Below, in pieces: positions 1 through 11,578 of a DNA stretch of 64,000 nt. Location: positions 62,001 to 126,000 of the forward strand of contig JAGPYM010000059.1 of assembly GCA_020736575.1 (NCBI GenBank). Direction: 5' to 3'. The DNA is from Thelonectria olida (taxonomy: Eukaryota > Ascomycota > Sordariomycetes > Hypocreales > Nectriaceae). The notes below the pieces were generated by a model. The model ran no database searches and was not told the origin of the DNA. It saw only the letters and a program-made list of their open reading frames with translations. The stretch's first letter is position 1. The number at the start of each line of letters is the position of its first letter. The position numbers and the translations under genes were made by a program.

Positions 1-800
1 AGTAGTCGAGTGTGCTTGCCTGGGAGTGCAGCATCAACCTTCTTCGAAAACTTCCCGACATTGTCTGGTAGGTGTTTGTTAGTACGCTGACTCATTCGAG
101 CCATGTTAAGGGTCGTCGATCGCAGTCTAGGGAACTTCAGGGCCGGGATGGCACCGTCTCGGGTTGCACCCCGCGCCTCTTCTTTAGCAATCTTCAGGAG
201 CTTGTGTTCAGCACTGGTGGGCATCCATATGACAGCCACCACATTACCCTTGTCTTTCAATGTATCGATGGAGTCATATATGCACCTAACATACTCTTGA
301 CCGGATTGCTGGCGAGGATTTCGGATCGTGAGCACAGCGGCCCTGTTGCTCGCCAACAGTGCCACACTTCGGTATTTGAGGTCGGGTAAGTGTCTCAATG
401 CGTACGCTGCCGCTGCCAGTTCTCCGGAGAACGGGTTCTGTTCTGTTCTCATACCAAGTGTGAAGGAGAACCGCTCAAGCTTCGGCCCTCCTCGCACCGA
501 TACAGGGACCTCGATGACCCCGCCGACTCCAACTACCCCGTTCCGCGCTGAGCTGCTCACTGCGACGCGCACTGCCCAGCCTAGATCTGCTTGTGTCGTC
601 CCCGAGTTGTCTCCATCAACCACTATGGCTTGCGCTCGTTCTGCCCAGGGTGCTAATGTGAACGGATTGATCGTTTCTAGTTCCTCCACTGGAATCTCAT
701 TAAGTGCCACTGCCACCTCGTAAAATGGCGAACGGTTATATCTTCTGAACTTTCGGATGCGAGATGTGACGTTGCGAAGCGCGCTCTGCACAATCGCGTC
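1..800 (-). pseudogene. LINE (Tad-clade) ORF2 C-terminal fragment with RNase H domain
   Basis: Read on the minus strand, the frame is open from about 800 to the window edge. It encodes the region between the reverse transcriptase and the RNase H domain, then the RNase H core (FSFTLGMRTEQNPFSGELAA, then a QQSGQEYVRCIYDSID stretch), then the start of the post-RNase H region (KVDAALPGKHT). The same order appears in the LINE tail at 32.2-33.7 kb, so the two are copies of one family. It lacks EN and RT, so it is a truncated copy. No stop was seen in the stretch read, and it may continue left of the window. The inner boundary near 800 is approximate. Confidence 0.75.
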
Positions 801-1253
801 GAGAAGCAGTATTACAAGCGGCTCAGCATGGGGTTCGAAAACCTCTTGTCAGTTCTTCCAGCTTCCGACATTGAAGGTGGATGCGGCGCCTCCAACAAAG
901 TGGCGGCCCAGGAGAAATGGAAAGGCTTCGACCAAGGTCGGCAGGGGCGGAAGTGCTTGAAATTGCACAGAGGATCAAGGCGTTTGGGAAAAAGAACAAC
1001 ACTTTGGAGAAGACGAGGGATGGTTTTCTGACGGCCCTAGAGCAATATGAGCATTTCTGGAATGAGCAGCTAGGGTAAATGGATGGACCGACAAGTAAAT
1101 GAGCCATGGCTCACCAGGAAGGAAATTCACCAGTTAGGAACAACATGATCCAAGGAAAATATCCAGTGTACATAAAACCTCCCCAATTTCCCCGGCCCTT
1201 GGGAATAATCCAGGTCGTCGCAGCGCTGTCATAGAACCCTGACCCTCCCGAAA

Positions 1254-2216
1254 TCAAAAGTCTTTCATGTCATTTTTAGTATGAGACAATCCCAGCACCT
1301 CCACCTCTTTTCCCTTATTTTGTCCTTCAACGCTCTCTTCACAGAGCCAGGGCTGCCGATTGTGAAGCTGAGATGGGGTGTGCGGAACCGTGATGAGGGG
1401 TGTCGGGCGGCTCTGCAGCTCCTTGTTTTCCTGCGAAAGGCTTTGATTCCTCTGCTCTAACTCCGCAATATAATCCGTTGCCCTTTTGAGGATCATCGTC
1501 TTGCTAGGATTGCGCTGGGGCGCTGATCTTAGTAATGCCTCCTCCAGGAATGCTTGGTCCTGCTGATGGGGTTCCAATAAGAGTGGAGGGAGACATTTGT
1601 CAAGCGCCACGAACTTGTCGTTTAAATCCGGGTGGTGCCAGTCCTCGACCAAGCCGGGCGCGGTCCCTTTGGACAGGTAGCTGCGTGTGTGACCATCAGG
1701 GATTGAAAGGGACGACAATGATGACTTATAAGATGGCGGTCGGGCATTGCCTGGAGACTCTTGCCTGGGCGAACAGCTACGTGAGGAAGCTTCGGGTGAT
1801 GAGGATGCGGGCTGCCGCTTCTGCTCTAGGGATAGAGGGTCGGTAGGTTCAAAGTCCAGACGATCATCATTACTTTCCCCCAAGGCTGATTCCTCGGATT
1901 CCATTAGGCAGGCGGCTTGAGCGGTCAAGGATATATTTGACTGTGAGACCGAAGTGGGAGGAGCCAGACGACTCGGCAATGAAGCTCTTTGCTCGCATGA
2001 TTCTGCGAGGCGACTTCGTCGTCTATTAATATATGCTAGCTTGGTCATTGTTATGATCAGTCTGATTTTGCTCCACAGCGGTGTGATTCTCAGATGCTGA
2101 AATTCGGGCTTGAAAGAGATCCTTGCGTAAGTAGCTGAACCTCCCCATGCTGTGATTGAACGCAGAAGCGAAGACTTTGGCTGGCTAAATGGCCTCCGAA
2201 GGAGAGTTTGTCTCAC
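1254..2216 (-). CDS. helix-loop-helix protein with a degenerate basic region
   Basis: The ORF is 320 aa from the first Met. A second Met at 2048 (residue 57) is an equally plausible start and gives 264 aa; the upstream part has no recognisable feature. Residues about 197-255 form an HLH: helix 1 LNDKFVALDKCLPP, a long loop of about 28 residues, helix 2 KTMILKRATDYIAELEQRN, then a short leucine-containing coil. In fungal bHLH factors helix 1 is preceded by a basic stretch of the type H-x3-E-x2-RR. Here the aligned segment is PGLVEDWHH, so the Glu remains but the His and both Arg are gone. The Ser/Pro-rich N-terminus is low complexity. It probably dimerises, but DNA binding is doubtful. Undetected introns cannot be excluded. 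Confidence 0.6.
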   Translation of the reverse strand: MRQTLLRRPFSQPKSSLLRSITAWGGSATYARISFKPEFQHLRITPLWSKIRLIITMTKLAYINRRRSRLAESCEQRASLPSRLAPPTSVSQSNISLTAQAACLMESEESALGESNDDRLDFEPTDPLSLEQKRQPASSSPEASSRSCSPRQESPGNARPPSYKSSLSSLSIPDGHTRSYLSKGTAPGLVEDWHHPDLNDKFVALDKCLPPLLLEPHQQDQAFLEEALLRSAPQRNPSKTMILKRATDYIAELEQRNQSLSQENKELQSRPTPLITVPHTPSQLHNRQPWLCEESVEGQNKGKEVEVLGLSHTKNDMKDF

Positions 2217-2491
2217 TACTAATCATCAGGTGGACTAAGTTATCCATTCAGTAGATTCGTCGGTGTTCTGGCCCCTGTGTCGAGGCGAACTGAGCATGAG
2301 TTTGACATGTACTTGCCCATCACCAAGATGAGCTTATTGAAAGTGTGACAAAATGGCGTGCTTCTTGCTTTGGGTTCCCAATCCTGGCATTTCTTAGACA
2401 CCAACCAGAATAGCAGTTCCGATGCCTCAGCCTGATGTCTGACTCGCCAGTGTCTAAAGATGCCGAAGGGGCAAGATGGCTACGGAAGGGT

Positions 2492-3145
2492 TCATCGCGA
2501 GTTAGCGTCGTCAGTTTTGCCATCGATTGGGAAGCCATTGTGCTCTGCCCGGCAATCTTCGCTGCCTCGGTAGACGTTGTTCGGGTTCGGGACTGCGGAT
2601 GACTCAAGGATGGGGTCCTCAGCCGATGGGAGTCGGAGCTCGAACACGTGTTCCTCGTTGTCAACGTCGTTCGATAATTGCATAGGAAGATCGGGTTAGG
2701 CTAGTGGAGTTGCATATAAAGGCGGGAAGACGGGAAAGTATTACATACATACTTGGGCGAGAAGTATACGTCTCACACTCCGCAGCCGCTGGCTAGACCA
2801 CTCTCTTTGTGATTGCCTTAGGCTAGCGCTTGTCCCGCTCAGCCATAACCTGTTCGATAGCGTCCCAGGGCCGCAACAGTTTCCTCCTCCCACCATCTCT
2901 CTCTTTGGCTCAGTCCTGTAGACCCAGATAAGACACGGCATGGTCAAATTACATATGGGCACACGAAATGTGAGGAGGCGAGTTTCAAGTTGGAGCATAT
3001 GGACCATTTCCGCAACCATGTCCAGCAGGTCCATGGTGTCTGGCTTCGGCCTGGGCGAGGGAGGAATCGAGAGAGGTACATGGCAGCTTAGCTCGTAGGG
3101 AGAATCTGGTGTGCATGCATCGAAACATGGCGTAGAGCCAATCAA
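2492..3145 (-). other. possible spliced gene of unknown function
   Basis: Two open stretches, 3145-2741 and 2683-2492, can be joined by a candidate intron with a GTATGT donor near 2755. The first contains a short leucine-rich segment (MDLLDMVAEMVHMLQL) and an Arg-rich tail (SQRLRSVRRILLAQ). The second is acidic (NDVDNEEHVFELRLP). I recognise no family. The block lies upstream of the HLH gene on the same strand and could be an independent gene or a broken one. Confidence 0.2.
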
Positions 3146-3276
3146 TAAGAAAAAAAAATTAATTGCATGGACGTGGGAGAATGCACGATTTCAGGCTCAT
3201 CAAAGTGCGGTGCTAGCTTTCCGACATCTGGTCCCTGGCCCGTTACAAAGAAATTCAGAAATTCAGAAATTTAATA

Positions 3277-5354
3277 ACGTACATGATAAGCGAGTCGGAA
3301 ATACAAGCGAGTCGGAAAAATATCAACACCCTCAACATAGAATATAAATAAAAACACAATAAAACATCTAATCCATTAAAACTGATCGCTCTATTCTTCC
3401 CCAGACATCTTAACAACTCTCTGACAAGTTCTTGCATTATGACCGATCTTGCCGCATATTCTACAATGCCTTTCCTTCGGTCGCGCCGACCCTCCTCGAC
3501 CACCACTTCTTGACAATTCGGCCATTACCTGCATATCAATTGTTGCATATGCCTCTACCCAGATTGTCACACGAGTGCACCACGAGAGTCAGCGGTGTTA
3601 GAGATCTGTTGCAGGTTCGGCAGGTCTAGTATCATAGCCTCGCCTCGTCAAATATAATGAGGACGAGGAAGGAAGAAGACCAGGAGACACAGGGAAATCA
3701 ATCATCTGTCCTTCTCCATCTTGAGATTATCATTCATCTTGACTTACCACCCTCGTATCCGACATCAATATCCTTCTGATCAATTGCATCCCTCCCTTCA
3801 TCTAGAGTCATCTTTCCTCCATTGCGCAGGCGTGTCTTTTTTGCTCTACGCCGCTTGCTAAGGGCCTCATTTGACTGTCGAAGAATCTGGTTTTCAGACT
3901 TTAATAATGCCATCTGATGCATTATTGCCTTTGTTCCCTTAGAAAATGACTTCAGTGCCTCTACAATAGAGGCTGGAGAGCTGCTTTGGTGTCTTCTAAT
4001 TCGTCTTTCGAGGTATTCAGACTGAGAAGTGGCCTCAAGGACGGTCTTTGGGGTCTTTGAGACCCAAGGGTCAGGGAGACTGGCCTCCTCCTCGACAGGT
4101 GTAGGTGCACATCAAGCTTCGATATGACACTTTCCGGGTCTAAAGGAACAAGCCCGGCGCCTCTGAAACCTCCCCTGATGTTGCTTTCCGTCATAGCGGC
4201 TTGGTGGGCGGCATAAAAGGCCGGAAGGAAGTCGGTCTTAGAAACGTGGGTTATTGAGCACCTGATCAACTGCTCAATTTCTCGACCATATGCCTTTTTA
4301 AGCGGCCCAAAGCACCCGACGTCAAGAGGCTGGAGTAGATGAGACGAATGAGGCGGCATACAAAGCGTGATGATGCTGTTTTCCTCGCAATATACCTCAA
4401 AGTCGGTCGAGTGGTGGCTTTCATGCCCATCGAGGATCAGAAGGCGATAGCGACCATTTGATCGTGTTTTTGTGTGCCGATCAAAGTGCTTTAGCCACTC
4501 AAGACCAGTCTCGTTGTCGGTCCAGCCATTTTGAGTCGTCGCAATGGCCCAATCTCCCGGGAGGTTGCTTTCTCGGTACCAACTAGCGAGGTGATATTGG
4601 CCCGCAACCACAATGAACGGCGCGATCGCCCAGCCTTCGGCATTAATCGCCTGAATGACTGTAACCCATTCCCGGTTTCCAGGCTGAACTGATTTCGCCT
4701 TTCCATGTCTTTCTGCGCCTGTGACAACCATTCCGCTCGCAATCAGGCCCATTATAAAACCAGTCTCGTCAAAGTTATAAATATCAGCCAGGGTGATACC
4801 ATATTTCGCGATTGTGTTCTCCACGAGCCTAAACCAATCGCGAATAACGGTTGGGTCTTCGCATTTAGCTCTCTGATAATCGTATTTACGATTGAAACGT
4901 GTCTCAAGCTTTAGGTGCCGCTTAACGAAGTTAGAAGCCCAGCGTTTGCCGACAGGTGACGCGTCGCGGTCGGCGAGCAGTCGGTTGGCCATTTCTTCCA
5001 CACCACGAAGCCGAGGGGGAAACCCTCGAGAGTCTAGGTCGAGAATATAGTCAATAATGATATGTTCCTCTAGATCGGATAGTTTGCGTGATTTAGGGAT
5101 AATATCGCCCCGGGAAGGTTTGCCATGATATCGGTCATAGAGGGTACTAGGCGGGACTTTATATATCCTTGCAGCGGGATAGATGCGCAATTTTTGGTCG
5201 TTTCGAAGAGCCTGAAGGGCGAGGATGATATTTTTCTCTTTGCTTGACTGTGACATATTTAGTGGTTGAGAAATAATTGATTAAAGGAAAATAAGGGTGG
5301 TTGGGGGATTTTTTTCCGACTCGCTTGTATTTCCGACTCGCTTATCATGTACGT
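3277..5354 (-). mobile_element. Fot/pogo-type DNA transposon
   Basis: The element is bounded by terminal inverted repeats that start ACGTACATGATAAGCGAGTC at 3277 and have their complement ending at 5354. Inside each TIR the GCGAGTCGGAAA motif occurs twice. Both ends are flanked by TA (3275-3276 and 5355-5356), the target site of Tc1/mariner/pogo elements. The length is 2078 bp. It carries one transposase gene on the minus strand that has a C-terminal frameshift. A 16-bp match to its terminus occurs again at 59157-59172. Confidence 0.92.
3734..5256 (-). pseudogene. Fot/pogo transposase (DDE_1), frameshifted near the C-terminus
   Basis: The first ORF (5256-3961, 431 aa) has the pogo order: N-terminal psq-type HTH (YKVPPSTLYDRYHGKPSRG), CENP-B-like HTH, then a DDE catalytic domain with the expected acidic residues in YNFDETGF, LLILDGHESH and LQPLDVGCFGPLKKAYG. 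Near 4108 the frame shifts by one base. From there the family-typical C-terminus (WVSKTPKTVLEA, RRIRRHQSSSPASIVEAL, then a coiled coil and a basic tail ending at 3734) is read in another frame, while the original frame ends at a TAG at 3961-3963. The catalytic core is intact, but the product lacks the normal tail. The encoded protein would cut and paste the element at TA sites; activity of this copy is uncertain. Confidence 0.88.
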
Positions 5355-5699
5355 TAACTAGAGAGTTTTAGATTGGTACTTGAAAATTTTTTGGGACGCG
5401 ACGGGTATGGTGCGGCCGGGTCGGGGATCCAAAGGCAAAGCGGCGATTGAATCACGGAGCGGTCCATCGATATGACTTGGGGATGTTTGACGGTTGCATG
5501 GGGTAGTCATTTCGATTTCTGGTCGCGATCCTTCGAAATCGTCTTGCGATATGAGCCCCACAGGCCCAATCGAAACACTTCCAATGGATACCAGTTATAG
5601 TCTCAGAGCAGCCACAGCTAACCTCAACGACAACCTTCAAGAAAATACAATGGCAGCCAGTCATGACTTCAGAAGAGTTTGAGTTCGAGCCTGATATGA

Positions 5700-6297
5700 C
5701 TTCGGAACAGCTGCTACTGCAATCGGCCATCGAATCAGAGCAAGCTTTCCAGGGAGCAACCACTACAGAACCATCTGTCAGCTACCTACAGAACCTACAC
5801 CCCAGTCGCCTACACCTCCTATCTGCATGCTGTCACCTCCACTACATCCAGTTTTATCCCCACCTCTGAGGCACAATGATCCGCGGGCGATTCACCAGAG
5901 ATATGTTGCGTCAAGAGATGCCTGGTGTAAGGCCTAGACCCCTGGGACTTTTGTGGGTAATCGACAGTACCGAAAAGCAATGGGTCTACCTCCAAGATAC
6001 CCGAAAGCAATCTACAACTGGTGCCTTGATTATAAGCAGATGGGGAAACATTGTATTATCTCGACAGGCTCAAGGGAGTGGACAAAAGAAGAGATGATAG
6101 CTTATTTAGATTGGGACAAAGCAGAGACTGATCGTATTGAAGTCCTGATAAGCTCAACAGACGGAAAGTGGGCAATTAGTCACTGGCAGAAGAGGTACGG
6201 GTGAGCTGTGGGAAATGGTACAACAGGATATTGATGAACAAGAAGCCGTGTACTCGGCTATGGAGCAAGAAGAAAGCTGTATTGTAGTTCAATTATA
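5700..6297 (+). pseudogene. relic of the 3' end of a Hop-type MULE transposase
   Basis: The plus strand encodes a diverged version of the C-terminal end of the transposase at 33.9-36.5 kb: RQYRKAMGLPPRY, WCLDYKQM and STGSREWTKEEMIAYLDW match RAMGLPQRY, WCLDYKQM and STGSREWTKEEMMAYLDW there. A TAG interrupts the frame at 5935-5937 where the family suggests Gln. A frameshift near 6200 moves the final residues (ending SCIVVQL) to another frame, with the stop at 6295-6297. No catalytic domain or TIR remains. Confidence 0.8.
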
Positions 6298-7513
6298 GCA
6301 CTTCCTTGGGACCTACGTCATGCACTGTCTTCACAGCATAATAGTGGCAAAGAAGTCCACGGCAACGTCTTGAGCCTTGTTGAAATTGGCTTGGCCATGT
6401 CTTCGTCATGCATCATGGTGGCCGATATTTCCTCTGTTTCAATGTCCCGCTCGACTGTCGCCCAGCCACTATGGAGCGCAGGCTCTAATTCACGAACCTG
6501 AAGCTCAATATTGATTACTGATTACTTGATACTTGAGGCCGACGAACTGCGGCTGACTGTGTCTTGCGGATTGTAGATGCCGCGTGACTGCCACGCCACC
6601 TGCAGTCCATTCATCGAATCACCTTCCTCCATATATTAGTGTGCCTTGTCATCGGGTGCATATCGTGGGTGGCGGGCCTTGCTCCTCGCGGGATGGTATA
6701 CAGTTGTGAAGTAGAGAGATCCCACGAACGACGAAGATCACCGGCCATAAATCCCGTAACGTTGTGAATGTGTTCTATCTTGCTTCTATGCTAACGTCTA
6801 AAATAGCCCTGCCGGTGTAAGATGTATAGAACGAGAGATGAATCCGCTTTAGACTCAAGTCCATCGACCCGCATAGCATGATTCTGAAAGTGCATTTTGT
6901 GGTCTGCTCAGTGTGCATTTGACAGTGTGCGAGCTATGTCAAAGATAGTCTGGCAACAGGAGTGAAGAGGCGGCGTTGGTAGGCCCGACGTCGCCTGCCC
7001 TCTTACCACTCAAGGGCAACTTGTGGAGGGCAAACTCCGTGGAAAGGCTTACTATACAGACGTATACGTACTTGGCTTACGTTACAAACTAGGTTCAAAT
7101 GGGACAGGACACATCTGCATTGCCCAGCGTGGGCCAGTGACTGGCCGCGCTGAAATGTGGAGGTGCGGCTGGGGCAGTTCACCCAATGGACCTCTCTACA
7201 ACTTTTCAGCTCCGGGGTTCTGCGGAACGCCCGAAAGGTGCCAAGATTCAATGGACAACGCAACGACTAATTCTGCCTTGTATTTGGTGGTTACACATCA
7301 GGGCGGATGTCCCTTTCCCCCTCTTCTGCCCCCTACCCTCACCTTCTCCACCTCCAATCCTCCTTCAGCTATAATTCCAACACTTCTCTCGATCGCAATC
7401 AGGTTTCGTTTCAGGGCACTACTTCACAGCAAACGAACGCCATAAATATCAAATCTGATTCCATTTACTTTCCATGACGATTCAGAGACCGACCTACCTG
7501 CGAGTCGACGACC
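6298..7513. other. intergenic, no gene recognised
   Basis: Only short overlapping ORFs without known motifs occur. CT-rich tracts near 7310-7400 could be the promoter or 5' UTR of the membrane-protein gene that starts at 7514. Confidence 0.5.
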
Positions 7514-8014
7514 ATGGATCTTCGTCTTGCGTTTTATGCCTCCTGGGCACTTGAAGTCCTCGCCTTCTCCCTCCTTACGGTCTGGGGCACCTTGAAAGAC
7601 ATCAACGATCAATTTTTGGGCCCTTTCTGGTGGGTCCCCATACTACTCGTCGAGGCCTCGCTCTCCATATACCTGTCTGTCAAGATCCGCACGGCCATCC
7701 ACCGCCGGCGCCCGCATCTCTTCGACTCCGCCGCCGCAACTGACCTCTTCCTCACGTCCACGAGAGACGGAGCCGCCTACATGGCGCTCGCGACAACGAT
7801 TTGGCTGATAATACTGGCTTTTGGTTCGGTTGGTCTTTTCATGGCGTCGTTTATGGGGTTGTACGATGCTGGGGACCCGCCACGCTGGGCTGAGGCGTTG
7901 GTCTTACTCTTTTGGATTGGATACCTCTCCTTTTTCGCTCACCTGCTCTATGTCTGGGTCGTGTCGATTCGTGTGGCAGTCTTTGGTCCTCGGAGGACAC
8001 TCGAACTTGATTAA
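7514..8014 (+). CDS. small four-helix membrane protein, unknown function
   Basis: The product is 166 aa with no intron needed. Four hydrophobic helices are visible at about residues 5-27, 39-58, 90-115 and 128-152, separated by charged loops (KIRTAIHRRRPH after helix 2). The first ATG follows a pyrimidine-rich stretch and is kept as the start. No family motif is recognised. It lies between a MULE relic and a copia relic, so it may be a passenger gene. Codon use looks ordinary for a fungal gene. Confidence 0.55.
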   Translation: MDLRLAFYASWALEVLAFSLLTVWGTLKDINDQFLGPFWWVPILLVEASLSIYLSVKIRTAIHRRRPHLFDSAAATDLFLTSTRDGAAYMALATTIWLIILAFGSVGLFMASFMGLYDAGDPPRWAEALVLLFWIGYLSFFAHLLYVWVVSIRVAVFGPRRTLELD

Positions 8015-8462
8015 TCGGAAATCTTGGCACGTTTAAACTATATTGAAAACGGGGAGACCCTTACTTAAGGCCGTTGATCAGTGTATAGACAGATCGGATA
8101 TATCGAACATGACGTTGCTTTGTGTAGATGAGAGTGTGGTCGGGATCACAAACCAAACAACATCTTGATTCTGGGCCGTGACGGTCGTCGTGGCTTGCTG
8201 CTGGGAGGGAATCTTTAATTAAGAAAAGAATCGTACTTCAACGAACCACAAACGCGGATCTCATGCTCTTGCTGGCTCCAAAGACATACCATATCAAATT
8301 AATTCTTTCTGTCCTCCGAACTTTGCCTGCGTGCCTCCTGATCAACCCGAATGCCTCCCGTTCCACCACACCACTTTTCTCCTTTAATTTTGCACCACTT
8401 AAGCCGCATTTTGTAGACGGATTAGTTGAGTAGCTGTTACTTTAAGGGAAGAGTATATATAA

Positions 8463-9440
8463 CTATTTCCCCCCTGAGTTCAGGAGGGGTTTAAACTTCA
8501 AGTGCTGACCTAGTGCTCGGGATCGAGGACAACCAGGCGACGGACCGCTACTTATACACCAATCCGAAAGGCCCGAGATATCCAGTAGCTGTTCGCGACC
8601 AGCTGGACACATCCTTCGATTCCTCTTCGAGGACATGTCCATCCGGGTCCCTGTCTGTTTGACTAGGCTTTCTAACGCAGGGGCGTTCAAATGACCTAGC
8701 CCAAGGCGCCATAAGGTGGATTCGGCTGCTTGAGGGGGCCGAGCATTTGACGATGACGAGAATGCTGCTGCCGGCTGGTCTGTTGGAAAGACCTCATCAA
8801 ATTCGATGACTCTTTGACGATGGATTCGTCTAGTGTAGAAGACTGTTGTTATTCCTTTGAAAACAGCTCCTATGGCCGGATTCCAATTGTATCCCTTATC
8901 AATAAATATATCAAGGGATGCAACGCTGGTATGGAAGGCTGGGATATAGGCCACATCGTTCAATTCGAATAGTCCCCCTTCAGTTTGAAGATGAATCTGT
9001 CCATAGCCGAGAATTTCCATCTGGAAGCCTCCTGTGTAGATGACCACTGGCTGCTTAGGCGGCTGATATCCTATGAATTAGGATAGGTTGTTATAGATGT
9101 GTGTGTCTGACCTAGAATCTAGGATAATGGAAACCTTCAATGGATATAACTTCGTAGCTGAAAACGATGGACTAGACTAGGCTGCGGGCCCCGATGCAGA
9201 ACCAACTGACGATCCGGCTGTTGAGATATCCCAGCAAATGCGATGTCTCTAACCTCTCTGGTCTCTGTGGCTTCTGTCTGTTGCTGGGACCTATCTCCCT
9301 TGCGTTGGACGTTCTCGATAGTCCTACCGATTCTTTCCTTATTCTGAGGATCTTCAAGCTGTTGATTGATCTTGAATTTGGTGTCTTCTTTAGCATTCCA
9401 TCCAGTTGGTCTTGTCCAGCTGATTAGACAAACAATCTAA
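8463..9440 (-). pseudogene. Ty1/copia gag-pol fragment
   Basis: The minus strand holds, in order, the end of a gag-like region (about 9400-9180), an aspartic-protease site read ILDSRSDTHI (family form DSG, so the Gly is changed to Arg), then the open stretch 9047-8463 with the rest of the protease and a GAG-pre-integrase motif (LWRLGLGHLNAPALESL). Stop codons separate these parts, for example near 9076 and 9140. Integrase core, RT and RNase H are absent and no LTRs were found. It is a dead fragment. Confidence 0.75.
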
Positions 9441-10018
9441 ATAGAAATGCCGTTTTCCGCATAGTCGAGGTCTACTGTTCTCGGATAGACTAGGAACTCA
9501 TAGATTCTCGAGCAGACGGGGAAGAGGGTGGTCGTCCGAAAAAGCTGCACATATCTTCCCCAGCGCATGTGAAGATGGGGACGGGCTGCGTCATTCCAAG
9601 CTGAAGCGGCGCCTTCGTGCATGCACGGGTTTGTGGGCGACTATAGAGCGGGCGCGGAAGCCACCCACTAAGGCTTAAAACTATTCGCTTTGACCAATAT
9701 TAAGTCCTCTTGCCGATCAAGCAATGGACTGGGATCCGCTGCCCGGACTAACATTGTTGGGTACAAGAATGCCTGGAAAATACGGACACGACCCATCAAG
9801 GCTATATTTTTGCGCTTTTGCCAAGTTATCCTACCATCTATTGGACCGAGATTCCTTTCATGCTGTCGCAATCAATCGAATCAAGTTCTGTCGATGACAT
9901 GCGGTTGGGGCTGAATCGGTTATTTATAGAACAACCGATGTGCCCCAAGATATAAAGGCCGTCCCATCCCCGTTGCTTCACGGAGAGCATTAACGCTGGA
10001 CAATCCAACATCTTCGCC

Positions 10019-11578
10019 ATGTCCAACCTCGAGTTTTTCACTCGTCTACGACTCCTTGGAGTCCTCTCTCTCGTCACGCTCTTTTTCGGCGGCCTGATCT
10101 TGGTTTTCATCGGTGTCAACTCTGTCACTACTGTGCCTTGGGGACTCCCAAGCACGACGCAATCGGATGTGGAGTATGGCGACGGACGTCCATTCCGTTT
10201 CGGCGCGCACCTTAGCACTGATGCCTGGTTGACATTCGTTGGCATCGGTCTAACACTTGTTTCATATGGATTCAGCGAAGCCTACCTCCACCTGCTCGAC
10301 TGGTGGTACTCTGGATCGAAGTCGAGTCTTGGCTATCGCCGGTGCCATTCTACACTGAAAGGTCTGCGACGTCTCCATCTATTCATGGGCCCACAATATG
10401 TATTGCCTCTGGTGTGCATTGCTGGCTTAATGGGGCACACGTTCGGCATCATTTTGGTTGATGTTTGGTCGTCTGAAGTCCTCGATCCAGATGGATTCTA
10501 TATCTTCCCGCCAAAACTCAAAGGTGTCAGCGATGGGCACGCTAGCCCATGGCTCACTGATACGGCGGGCTTGCGGTTCAAGCCAAACCAAGCCTTTGTT
10601 CATCAATTCCCTCCAGCGCGCGACTTTCGAACCGATATAATAGACCTCACCGGGGCCTACCCCAGAGAGCCGCCGCAGAGAATCGCGATGACTGGGGTGA
10701 TGTTGTGTCCGACTGCTTTCCAACCGTTCGATTTCGGGGATATTACAAGCCGCGAGATAGTCATGGTTGCCAACATGACGGAAGAGCACGGGTCTTTCGA
10801 GATGACGAGAGATCATACCGGCTGGATGCGGACGCAGACTTCCAACCGGGACTGGTTTACCGACCAACCTCGGTTGAGCATCAACGCCGTGGTGGACTAC
10901 CGTATTGTGGAACCAGGCAAGGTTCAGATCCAATGGGCGCGACTTGGGCCGTGGGCCAGCAATGATTGTGATGGCGACAGCAGCATCAAGAGTGAGCCCG
11001 TCGCGCGCCGGCTGACGTACGAGATGCACTATGCAGTGGCCGAAGTCAAGAGAGGTGTCGTTTCAAGAGAATGCGACCAGATTTTCGGCATCAACATTCT
11101 GTCCCACGATGACAGCCCGCTGGTCACAGAACGCAAGGATGGATCTTTGCCAAACTTTTGGAACTGGGTGGATGCCATCATTTCCGACGAGGACTCACAC
11201 ATGATCGATGGCGTAAGCGCCTTTGTACGGGCAGTCATGGCGGGCTTGGTGGATGAATCTATCCAAGACTTTGACAGCTCAGCCCTCAGACTACTAGCAA
11301 CGGGCGATGAGCCCTTGGGTCCTGAGAATGCAACCTCCAGGACTCGGCTGCTTCCACATGGCTTTTCTGAGTATCCCTTCTTCTCTGGTCAGCGTATGGA
11401 GGGGTCCACAGGCTGTTCTTCCGAAGCGGCCAGCGTGTTTTTAGTTCTTGGATGCATCGCGCTCATTGTCACATTAATGCGTATCTGGTTCGGCCCGGCT
11501 GCTCTGCCAGCTTGGATAGGACAGCATGGGTATACCTTGATCGAGGAGAAGCCAGGTAACTTGGCTGCGGGATACTAG
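10019..11578 (+). CDS. multi-pass membrane protein, unknown function
   Basis: The product is 519 aa from an uninterrupted ORF. The N-terminal third has three hydrophobic helices at about residues 13-36, 66-88 and 124-148. A long, probably extracytoplasmic segment follows (about 150-470) with a few cysteines and NMT and NAT glycosylation-type sites. A last helix lies at about 475-495 before a short tail. This layout is common among uncharacterised ascomycete membrane proteins. No catalytic motif is seen. The ORF is intact and long, so it is likely a real gene. Confidence 0.7.
   Translation: MSNLEFFTRLRLLGVLSLVTLFFGGLILVFIGVNSVTTVPWGLPSTTQSDVEYGDGRPFRFGAHLSTDAWLTFVGIGLTLVSYGFSEAYLHLLDWWYSGSKSSLGYRRCHSTLKGLRRLHLFMGPQYVLPLVCIAGLMGHTFGIILVDVWSSEVLDPDGFYIFPPKLKGVSDGHASPWLTDTAGLRFKPNQAFVHQFPPARDFRTDIIDLTGAYPREPPQRIAMTGVMLCPTAFQPFDFGDITSREIVMVANMTEEHGSFEMTRDHTGWMRTQTSNRDWFTDQPRLSINAVVDYRIVEPGKVQIQWARLGPWASNDCDGDSSIKSEPVARRLTYEMHYAVAEVKRGVVSRECDQIFGINILSHDDSPLVTERKDGSLPNFWNWVDAIISDEDSHMIDGVSAFVRAVMAGLVDESIQDFDSSALRLLATGDEPLGPENATSRTRLLPHGFSEYPFFSGQRMEGSTGCSSEAASVFLVLGCIALIVTLMRIWFGPAALPAWIGQHGYTLIEEKPGNLAAGY

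Noticed and set aside
10427..11029. 200-codon minus-strand ORF
   Set aside because: Lies inside the 519-aa membrane protein gene on the opposite strand and has no motif.
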